From positions 3,286,001 to 3,350,000 of the forward strand of contig WOAB01000159.1 of assembly GCA_027886185.1 (NCBI GenBank): a stretch of 64,000 nucleotides of DNA, read 5' to 3'. Every line of letters starts with the position of its first letter. Positions within the stretch are counted from its first letter, which is position 1. The DNA comes from Rheum nobile. Its lineage: Eukaryota; Streptophyta; Magnoliopsida; Caryophyllales; Polygonaceae. Positions 48,998 to 58,673 of the stretch are shown here, in pieces. Both the position numbers and the translations under genes were made by a program. The notes beneath the pieces were generated by a model. The model did not search any database. It was not told the DNA's origin and saw nothing but the letters and a program-made list of their open reading frames with translations.

Positions 48998-49000
48998 CTA
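48992..49000 (-). promoter_or_regulatory. UAG CAA UUA leaky-stop candidate in G4
   Basis: The minus strand reads I-A, TAG (49000-48998), CAA TTA, in frame with the RT leader through to S-P-K-F-D-E-V-I-L-D-P-S-K-P. The same I/T-A-stop-Q register occurs in G1 and G2. Confidence 0.6.
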
Positions 49001-49043
49001 AGCAATTTGCCCATTGGGTTGTTTCCTTGTGATCGTCGGATTT

Positions 49044-50980
49044 TATAACACCCCCGACTTATGTCAGTAGTGCCACACGCCAGTGACCTCAGACTTTAAT
49101 GTCTAAAGCCACCATAGGCTTAATCCGAACATTTTATGCGTAAAATAAATAAATATTCAATAATATAAAAGTAGTGGAAGACTTTTGGAATAAGAACCCA
49201 ATCTTTATTAAAATTCACTCGAAAATTGAGAATATAAGTTTAACAAAACAATATTGAAATTACATCAAAACACTTTAAATAAATCCTAATTACATGACTA
49301 GGTTATCTAGCACTTTCACCTATTACATTAATTAGGAAAACCTTGAAAACACTTCAAAACTAAACTTCAACCGCAAGCCTTCTTCTCCATCTCGTTACTT
49401 GAAAATAACCCGAGGCAAGTCGACTGATGTGCCATATGGGACGGGTGACACCAGCTAACCATGCATAGAAAAATAGTGGTTGGTTATTCTAATGAAAGAC
49501 TACGCAATGATATTTTATGTGAGGTTCTATGTGGTCATATCTAGTTACTATCATTGTCTCTCGAATAAAAGCCGATAGACGATATATAACTCAAACACTT
49601 CCACTTAAATGAAGGTTGGACAAAAGAGATATGTACCAAGAGAATATCCAAATGAATGTGGGTATTATGGGAAGAAGATATGATTTGTTTGGGAACGTTT
49701 TACAATCAACACATAGCATATATAAACTCCATTGAATAATAGATCGGACCAACCTCACCGCATAATGCAAATTATGATTGGAAAGATGGCCCACTTAAAA
49801 TGGAGGATGAGTGGTTTCCAAGTTGTACTTCTCGCTCAAAGTTAATTAATTATGTGATCGCAACACTTATCTTTTTTAATTTCACAACACCACAATTATT
49901 CTTAATGTTTTAAAACAGTCTCGAATAAAACGATAGCAACACATGGCAACATCGCGTCCAACCCAATTGCACTAGCAAGGTGTTTAATCACCTCTTATCC
50001 TAAACGGGTGGATATATAAGAAGCAATGGTCATGACCTTAATTGTATTAGGGATATTCAGACTAATATAGAGTTATAAAGAGATCATTATGCCTCGTAAG
50101 GCCATAATATCCCTTACACACGACTATTGAAGTCCACACTTAATGACTATAAAGTCCACACATAACACACAAAGTCTACACATAATATCATCATTAAGAC
50201 GATACAACATTAATAATACACACCTATATAACTATATATATAGATATATCGATAATAACTATCAACCTAGATATATACGAAATTCATATAAGCACACAAT
50301 TATCCTCAAACATTAATTAGGTTTTAGAAATTATCCAATTAATTAACAATTAATTTCAATATTAATTGTCTGTCAAAGAATTACTGAAATGACAAGAGCA
50401 AACCACCACTTGTCTTAAATCTCGAATAAACCGAGAGCAACACAGGGCGACATCGCGTCCAACCCAATTGCACTACCAAGGTGCTTAAACACCTCTTATC
50501 CTTAACGGGTGGATAAGAAGCAATGTCATGACCTTAAATGTATTAGGGAATTATTCCGACTAATACAGAGTTATGAAGAGATCATTATGCCTCGTAAGAC
50601 CATAATATCCCTTACACACATGACTATTGAAGTCCATACTTAATGACTATAAAGTTCACACATAACACACAAAGTCCACACACAATATCATCATTAAGAC
50701 GATACAACACTTTAATACACACCTATATAACTATATGTATAGATATATCGATAATAACTAGCAACCTAGATATATACGAAATTCATATAAGCACACAAGT
50801 ATTCTCAAACATTAATTAGGTTTTAGAAATTATCCAATTAATTAACAATTAATATCAATAGTATTTGTCGGTCAAAGAATTACTGAAATGACAAGAGCAT
50901 ACCACCACTTGCCTTAAGTCGATTTGTCGAGAAAACGGCATGTCGACGTTCGAGAGGTAGTAGGTGGAAACTCATGGAAC
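49044..50980 (-). repeat. LTR-like sequence A, minus strand, with internal duplication
   Basis: The sequence begins TATAACACCCCCGACTTATG, the reverse complement of the LTR end GACATAAG...GTGTTACA found at 53590 and 61068. It matches 51880-53590 in reverse, down to a shared GGTGACACC/GGTGTCATCC and GGCAAGTGGTGGT. It lacks a TG...CA start at its far end, so it is truncated or rearranged. It carries a 501-bp tandem duplication. Confidence 0.7.
49920..50922. repeat. 501-bp tandem duplication inside LTR A
   Basis: CTCGAATAAA starts the copies at 49920 and 50421. Each ends with GACAAGAGCA and ACCACCACTTG. The copies differ at scattered sites and small indels. Confidence 0.8.
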
Positions 50981-51004
50981 GACTGTTCATATGTCAAATA
51001 TATA

Positions 51005-51540
51005 TATATAGAAAAAGGTTCATGTGAGAATGGGTGCTTATGTGAGAATGTGAGAATGCCGGATGTGCATGGATTTATGACTGTGGGTGTCCGACTTTAG
51101 TAGGTGGAAACTCATGCACATACAGACAAAATTCCATGCACACCTCAAGATGTGCATGAATTTTTTCCTGTATATGAATAAATTTCTAACTATATGGTGA
51201 TTATGTGTAAGTGAAAACTAATGCACATACAAGCAAAAATCCATGCACATTTTGTGATGTGCATGGATTTTTGCTTGTATGTGCATATATTTTTGTACTA
51301 TGTGTGTGATTATGTGTAAGTTAAATTTTATGCACATAAGGTGTGCATGAACTTTTGCCTGTATGTGCATATATTTTTTACTATATATGTGACTATGTGT
51401 AAGTGAAAACTCATGCACATACAAACAAAATTTCATTCACATTGTGTGATGTGCATGGATTTTTGCCTGTATGTGCATATTCTAACGTTCTGACCTAAGC
51501 GTCTTTTCTCACCGGATCTGCATCCATATATATATACTCA
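51005..51540. repeat. AT-flanked element with hairpin-forming tandem units
   Basis: Bounded by (AT)n on both sides (50998-51010 and 51526-51535). Four units begin ATGCACAT at about 51114, 51221, 51330 and 51413. Each unit holds ATGCACATACA...ATCCATGCACA facing TGTGCATGGAT...TGTATGTGCAT, so each can fold into a long hairpin. GAGAATGGG... near the left and TTCTCACC near the right look like weak inverted termini. It may be a small non-autonomous DNA transposon; the class is not assigned. Confidence 0.5.
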
Positions 51541-51870
51541 TCTAGATACTCGTTGCTCATTCATGTTGTCATGTGATAGATACATGTTTGTATATATACA
51601 GGTTGAACGTATATATATGTTGTACTTATACATGTTCGAAATTGATTTCAATTAAATTTATTAGTGTAACCTAATGTATATATCACATATATAGTTCCAA
51701 TAAGCATGCAAACTTTATAAATGTTATTATAAATATTGGTGGATAGTGTATAAAAAAAGAGAAAAATAATCAACTTGGACGATCCACATGCTAAACCATA
51801 CAATTCAATTGAATAAATGTCTTGTGATAAATTATTGATTATAATTTATTATTGTGATTTGGGTATCACT
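51541..51870. other. AT-rich unassigned sequence
   Basis: Low-complexity AT-rich DNA between the hairpin element and LTR B. No gene or repeat end is recognised. Confidence 0.4.
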
Positions 51871-51879
51871 TTTGGATCA

Positions 51880-53590
51880 GAGGTGAAGAAGGAATCGAGC
51901 CGTTGATTTGAATCAACTTCGCGCCTAAGCCGTCTTAATCGATAAAACGCTTCTAGGCAAGTGGTGGTTAGCTCTTGTCATTTTAGTTATTCTATTGACC
52001 GATAATTAATATTTAAATTGATTGGATAATTTCTAAAACCTAATTAATGTTTGGGAACACTTGTGTGCTTTTAGATAATTCCGTATCTAGGTTGATAGTT
52101 ATTAGTGATATATATATATCGTTATATATAAGCATGTATGATTAATGTTGTTATCGTCGTAATGACGATATTGGGTGTGGATTTTGTGTGTTATGTGTGG
52201 ACTTTATAGTCATTAAGTGTGGACTTTAACAGTCATGTGTGTCAGGGATATTATGGCCTTGTGAGGCATAATGATCTCTTTATAACTCGATATTAGTCTG
52301 AATAATTCCATAATACTTTTAATGTCATGACCATTGCTTCTTATCCACTTGTTAAGGATAAGAGGTGTTTAAGCATCGTGTTAGTGCAATTGGGTTGGAA
52401 GTAATGTCTCCCTGTGTTGTTCTCGTTTTATTCGAGAATGTGTTAAAAGTTTTCAGATTAAATGTGGTGTGTTGAAATTAAATAAGATAAGTGTTGCGAG
52501 CAGATAATTAATAAACTTTGAGCGAGAAGTACAACTTGGAAATCACTCATCTCAAGCTTAAGCAGATCGTCTTTCCAATATGGATTCGCATTATGCAGTG
52601 AGGTTGGTCGGGTCCAATTATTCAGTGGTGTTTTATATATGTTGTGTGTAATTTAAAACGTTCCCAAACAAATCATATCTTCTTCCCATAATACCCACAT
52701 TCATTTCGGGTATTTCTCTTGGTGCATATCTCTTTTGTTTATTCTTTATTTCAGTGGATATACTTTAGTTATATATCGTCTATCGGTATTTATTCGAGAG
52801 ACAATGATAATAACTAAATATGACCACACAGAACCTCACATAAAATACCCTTGCGTAGTCTATCATTAGACTAACCAACCACTATTTTTTCATTGTATAG
52901 TCGGATGGTGTCATCCGTCCCATATGACACATCAGTCGAGTTGCCTCAAGTTGTCTAGAAGTAACGAGACAGAGAAGAAGGCTTGCAATTAAAGTCTAGT
53001 TTTGAAGAACTTTCTAGGTTATTTGAATATATGATTTCATTTCCTAATTAATGCAATAGGCGGACGTATTATAACCTAGTCATGTAATTAGGATTTATTT
53101 AAAGTCTTCCGCTGTAATTTCAATATCATTTGTAAAACTTATATCCTCAATTTACGAGGGGAATATTAATTAAGATTAAGTATTTATTTCAAAAGTATTC
53201 CGCTACTTATTTCTTATTGAATAATTATTTATTTTTTGCATAAATTGTTAGGATTAAGCATTAGGCGGCTTTGGACATTAATGTCTGAGGTCACTAGCGT
53301 GTGGCACTACCGACATAAGTCGGAGATGTTACAGAGCTTTGCCTTGAACATTGTCCAATTCAAATTTGGATGGTCAAACAACCCAGTTCCTTCCCACCAC
53401 TCACTAGCTCCGTCTTTTAGATGCAACGAAGTTATATGCACTTGTTCAGCCTCGGTGCAAACAATGTTCATGAACAGTCGTTCCATGTGAGATAACCAAT
53501 AGGCTACCTTGACTGGTTCCTCGGGTCCATTCATAGCTATCCTGAGGTCACTGGCGTGTGGCACTACCGACATAAGTCTGGGGTGTTACA
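51880..53590 (+). repeat. LTR-like sequence B, 5' LTR of G5 (5'-truncated)
   Basis: It ends TGTTACA at 53590, followed by a primer site. It is homologous to the last 1.4 kb of the 3' LTR (58674-61068) and to LTR A in reverse. The first part of the LTR, including TGTAATAACCC, is missing. Near its end it is interrupted at 53334-53531 by an antisense gag fragment, with the LTR terminus present on both sides. Confidence 0.65.
53334..53531 (-). pseudogene. Antisense gag fragment within the G5 LTR end
   Basis: About 65 codons in the minus strand (EPVKVAYWLSHMERLF, HLKDGASEWWEGTGL and NLNWTMFKAKL) match the G5 gag at 56080-56260 but are not identical. LTR-terminal sequence precedes it (to 53333) and follows it (53532-53590). 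The source appears to be a related element. Confidence 0.7.
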
Positions 53591-53594
53591 ATTA

Positions 53595-53606
53595 TGGTAT
53601 CAGAGC
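53595..53606 (+). other. Primer-binding site of G5
   Basis: TGGTATCAGAGC starts four bases after the LTR end TGTTACA and is complementary to initiator-methionine tRNA. Confidence 0.85.
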
Positions 53607-54244
53607 AATGGTTTTAGAGGTCTTGGCCTATTGTTAGGTTTGAGAATTTTCGAAATTATTTTCAAAACTATTTTCAAACTATTTTATTCTTGGAATTTCG
53701 AGAGTTTAAATGTTAGTATTAAATTTAAAGTTTTATGATTTCTTAGAATTTAATTTAAAATAATGGTTTAACTATTAGGAATGTAATAGTTATTTTATAG
53801 TTGCCTTATAAATGGTGTGTTATAAATGTGTAACATTTACTTCGTGCTATAACTTTAAAAGTGTGATTTTTTTTAGTAAGGGTTTTTAGGTGATAACAGT
53901 GTCGTTAGTTTGAGAAACTAACTTTATAAGTAATTATTTTATTAAGTTAAATATATAAGGTTTAAAAGTATAAAGTATAAAGTTTGAAAGCATATGGTTT
54001 AAGTGGTTTTTCAAACTTTTGCAATCTTCGGTTTTGTTACTTATTCCTTAGATCCATTCTTAAGGATATCGTCTTTTCTTAGGTTTAATGTCATTTAAAG
54101 GTTGATATTCCTTAGATCATTTTAAGGTTAATGGTGGAGTGTCAGTCAAACTAATATAAGTTATTGGTTTGGACCCTTATAATTCGTATCATAACGTAAT
54201 TGATTAAGTATCATGTACAAGTTGGAAAAGTTCTAAACTGACGT
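53607..54244 (+). other. G5 leader between primer site and gag
   Basis: About 640 bp of AT-rich untranslated DNA. No gene seen. Confidence 0.5.
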
Positions 54245-56967
54245 TATGGTTCATCAACAGATGGTGAACACCCGATCCACCAACCAAGCAACTAATGAAG
54301 GTCTTAACGACGGTTCCCAGGTTCAGCTGTGGAGTGCTACTCAGCAAGGGGATGACGCGAAATCTGGCTCACATAATAATAACTCGCCCCTGCGGGAAGA
54401 GGTTCACCAGGGACAAGTGGACCCTCAAGCTGCGAGGGAAGTTCCACCTCCTGCCCCGATCGTATTGGATGCAACGATCATTGGGCAGATTGATCAGCAC
54501 TATTTTATAGTGCTTATCTAGGAGTTGTTACCGGTGTTTAGGGTGCCATTTGTAGGGATTTAGAGCACAACTGTGGAGTAGGTAGTTGGAGAGAAGAAAT
54601 GTGGATATGGTGGTTCGGATGAGCTAATTAAAGACATCCAGATGAAGAGAAGTAGACCACCTGAGGAGACGAGGAAGAGTAAAGGACGAAGCCACACAAA
54701 TGAAGGAGAGAAGGGCTACCGCGGCCAACCGCGAGCAAGAGGAGAGCCAATAGGCGTCCGCGGCGATGAGCGAAATGCGGAGCTAAAGGAGTGTCACGGC
54801 CGCGACCGTGGAAGTTCTGCCGCGCCCGCGGAATATTCCGGAGCTGAAAATGCCGAGAGCACAAAGTTATTTTCCGCGACCGTGGATTTGGTGCCGCAGC
54901 CGCGGAAGCACACGGGAGGCGAGCCGCTGAGATTTTCGAAGCTTTTGTTATGTTTCCTTTTTTCGATTATTTTCGTTTATTTTATTTCGAACCTATTATT
55001 ATTACTTCCTTTTAGACGAGGTTTGTGATCTTGGGCTTTAGGTTAATTCTATTTAACCTAAATTCCATAGCCTCCATTCATTCATCATCTACATCACATT
55101 CAGTACGTTTCCATTCAGTTTTCCCTTTCAAGTATTTTGTTTCCGAGAACTATGAGGAGCTAAGCACCTTTTGCTTAGTCCGACAATTGAAGCTTTTCGT
55201 ATGATTTGATTGTGAGGTTAATTCTCTATTTCCTATGTCTTTTGGGTTATATCTTTTCTCTTGAGCATATTCCTATTGATTGTTATTGATTTGACTAGAC
55301 TGATCACCTAGTTGATATTAGTAATTGTCTATTGCTAGGGTTTGGATATTTCGGGTTGAGATTCCTTATATATTGTAGCATCCATGATATTCTAGGACTG
55401 GTAGGACTAGTTTATTATGAAAGAGATTTGATTATATGTTAAATACTGCGAGTTGTGGTGTTGCATGTATCCTGGCTAATTCCTATGCTTCTTGCTGCTA
55501 TTAAATTAAATCTTGAAGGTTGGTAGGGATTGTTTGATAGTTAGGGTATTAGGACTGGTTGGACTATTAACTAATTCAGAATAGGGACATGAATAACCAA
55601 AGGAAAGGAATAAAGATAACCTAGGATCGATCTATCATATGAAAAGTGGATATTTGTTTGACTAAGTGTTTTCCCTACTTGATTACAATCTTTGCTTTCT
55701 TTGTTTTGTTTACTTGTTTTGCAAGAAATCAACCAAAACCCCCCATTGTTACCTTTGCATGCGAATTAACATAAAGAAAACAACTCCTCTATGTGGGATC
55801 GACCCTGCTTACCCAGACTACTAGTTTAGGTTTGTTAGGATTTATTTTGACCAGGTTAACACGACTAAAACCTGCCTATCACAGATAGTGAGGAAAGTAG
55901 TCGAGGTACTGACGGCCCAAGGGATACCGCAAGTTCAAGCGGCTCTTAATCCTCAAGTTACAACTAATGTGGAGGGACTTGTAGGTCTTGCACATCCGGT
56001 GGTTCCCGAGAGAAATGACGGGAATTACAATCAGGCATTAAAGACGATCAATTCGATGCGCCCGAATAGCTACGATGGGACCGGGGAACCAGTCAAGGTT
56101 GCCTATTGGTTTTCCCATATGGAGCGACTCTTTCGGAATGTGGTATGAACCTAGGTTGAACAGGTGCACATTGCTTCGTTACATCTGAAAGACGGAGCAA
56201 GTGAGTGGTGGGAAGGAACTGGTTTGGACAACCACCCAAACCTGAGCGGGCAAAGTTCAAGGCCAAGCTCATTGATCGGTTCTTCTCTCATGCTATGAGG
56301 GAAGAGAAGCTGAAGGAGTTCCTCTACCCAGAGACTGAAGAACTGAAAGTGTCTGAGCTGGCGGCAAAGTTTAATCACTTGCTGCATTATGCTGGTTCTG
56401 AAGTGCATACTGAAGAACAAAAGATCTGGTACTTCCATGGATGGATGAATCCAGAAATCAAACCTCTGATGGTGCGTCACAGTTGCTCTACCTTGGAGCA
56501 ATATGTTGATTCGGCCTACAAAATAGAGGTTGGAGGAATCCGCTCGAAAGCGGGAGGAACAGAATAATACAAAGGGTGGGCAACAAAACCGGAAGGCTAA
56601 TACCTTCAAGCGGCCAGCATCGCCCACCAAGTTTGAGAAGTCTGGTCATGCTAAGACCGAGACGACTCAGTCTGACTCCGCCAAAGGCTCAAGTTGGAGT
56701 AGCGGTGTGATTCAATGCCACAACTGTGGTGAAGCTGGGCATAAAAATTTTAATTGCCAAAAGGAGAAGCGGGTATGTTATAATTGTGGGAAGGAAGGCC
56801 ACATACAAACATACTGTAGGCAGAAAGGTCAAGGGCCAACACAATCATATCAGGCCTCAAATGTTGGCAGTAGGCAGAACCCAAAGCCGGAAGTGTCCGC
56901 TCCTGAGCAATCTGTTGCTCGTGATAGAGGCAAGGCGCCTATCGAATCTTTGGGTCAAGGGCAATGA
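54245..56967 (+). pseudogene. G5 gag, split by a solo LTR
   Basis: The N-terminal part starts at about 54245 (M-V-H-Q-Q-M-V-N-T-R) and is cut at residues I-I-G-Q-I by the solo LTR. It resumes at 55887 with V-R-K-V-V-E-V-L. It continues through DGTGEPVKVAYWFSHMERLF, HLKDGASEWWEG (frame change near 56240), FFSHAMREEKLKEF, and two CCHC knuckles at about 56718-56759 (CHNCGEAGHKNFNC) and 56779-56820 (CYNCGKEGHIQTYC). It ends near 56967. TGA at 56146-56148 and a stop near 56565 interrupt it. It would be a capsid and nucleic-acid-binding protein. Confidence 0.78.
54491..55881 (+). repeat. Athila-like solo LTR (1,391 bp)
   Basis: TGATCAGCAC...CCTATCA is flanked on both sides by CAGAT (54486-54490 and 55882-55886). 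It has the same terminal style as the G3 LTR and a shared GGGATCGACCCTG near its 3' end. It contains decayed CCGCGACCG-type palindromes at 54717-54910. A single LTR with a perfect duplication indicates LTR-LTR recombination that removed the rest. Confidence 0.85.
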
Positions 56968-58673
56968 CTCTTTGTGATACGTCACCCCGGCGAGAAGGAA
57001 ACCCTGAACAAGTAGTGGTATTTTATAAGGCTTTTTAAGAATTAGGAGCGATGACTTGTGTCGATAGTCTCCATAGTTTAGTAAGTTGTATGTTCGACAT
57101 TTTGTCAATTGTTGTAATGTAATATTTCGAATAATAAAGAAGTGTTTCCTTGTTCCGGAAATTACTAGGTTCATTACTATTGCAAGTTGTTCGTTCATAC
57201 GAGAATCCTTGAGTTCCAAAAATAGTACATGTCATGTGTTGATAAAGACTGTCTGGACTCATAAAGGATAGTGTTGGGTTAGGACATGTGTGATTGTTCC
57301 CTACCTTATTGCTCGAATTCATGAGCATTGTCGCGAGAGTTTAATCTTGTAAGGACTCCTCGCTACAAGGACTTGAGCATATATAGTTAATGCTCTATGG
57401 AGTTGGAGGTTATTCCTCATGTGTATACTCCGAGCATTAAATGTGGTAAAATTGTGTAGTGAGCTAGTATAAAGCTCAAAATACTCAATTGTGAGTCTTA
57501 TAAATTATTCATTTAAAGTGAATAAATTTGTAAAGAGGAGTATTTCATAAGAAGTTGGTTTTCTCTAAAATGATCATACTCTAATACGATCTTGAGTAAA
57601 CTTTAAAAATTAAGAGTAATAATTGTGGGATTTAAAAGCGAGTGTGTCCATTATGGGACTAGTGTTAAAAGCTTTCGGAAAGGCTAAGTGTGTGGAATCA
57701 TGAGTATTATTTTGGAAGACCAATTTTAGGTTTCGTTATGAGGTTTTCTTAAGGAAATGATATAATGAGATGATGATACGAGAAGTGTTAAGACGATTAA
57801 GTCTTGGGTAAATACTAAAATTCGGTAAAGAAAAAGGTTTCCCTAATTTGGGATAATAAATTGTGTGAGGACAATTAAGTGTTAATGATTTATGGGTGAT
57901 AACAAACTCAGTCGGTAAACGTTTGTTGTAACTTGTGTGAATTTATAGTATGGGATAATGTAAGGGTATGGATTTTTATCAACTGGACTTAGTGAAGAGG
58001 TGACCTATGCCTATTAAGGTGATCTGATGACACGTGTTGGGTAAATAATGGTGATTGATTATAATCGTGTGAAACGGATTATTAAAATCATGTTTGAGGA
58101 AAGCATGAATAAGATGTTGCGTGAGTAATTGGAAAATTTAAGGAATTCTAAAGGCCTTGTGTAAGAGCCTTATTAATGGAAAGATTTTGGGGTAAGAGAT
58201 GGCATAAGGGCCAAATTTAATTAAGGTAAATCATGAAATGGATGAGATGTATATATAAGGAGTAAGACAATATGACAATTGGGGGTACTAAGTTAGGTTA
58301 TAAGGAGATAAGGTATGAACTTTGGGGGTCGTTTATAAAGAGACAAGTTGAAAGAAAAGGTGTGTTCTCAAGCTTAAGGTGTATTAAGATCGTGTGATGA
58401 TTTTGGAGACTATGATTCTAAGGTAATCATGACCTTGTGAGTATATTAAGAGTTGGCACATGAGATAATATATGGAAACGAGACATATGATGGATGTCAT
58501 GGTTGAGGAAACAGATCGACTTTCCTAGGATTAATTTTGAGTACGAAATAATTGAGGATACTAAACTCAAGTAGAGAGGTTAATGTGGAAATCGATCCCT
58601 CTAACTTGGTAGTGTTAGTTTCGGGGTCGAAGTGTTAGTTTCGGGGTCGAAACTATTTTTAAGGGGGTAGTAA
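56968..58673 (+). other. G5 internal region without recognisable pol
   Basis: About 1.7 kb after gag, rich in A and T with many stops in all frames. I see no protease, RT, RNase H or integrase motif on either strand. It ends in a purine tract before the LTR. TCGGGGTCGAAGTGTTAGTT is repeated at 58620-58650. Confidence 0.6.

Larger units (their letters stand above)
46419..49043 (-). mobile_element. Degenerate Tat-type Ty3/gypsy element G4 (fragment)
   Basis: On the minus strand, from right to left: end of the protease linker, UAG, N-terminal RT, a deletion of the RT core, RNase H, integrase, minisatellite. It diverges clearly from G1 and G2 while keeping the same order, so it is older. The 5' part is missing: LTR sequence begins at 49044. 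Confidence 0.8.

Noticed and set aside
54642..55028. Plus-strand open frame of 128 codons in the solo LTR
   Set aside because: It is produced by the CG-rich palindrome area of the LTR, and no protein family is recognised.
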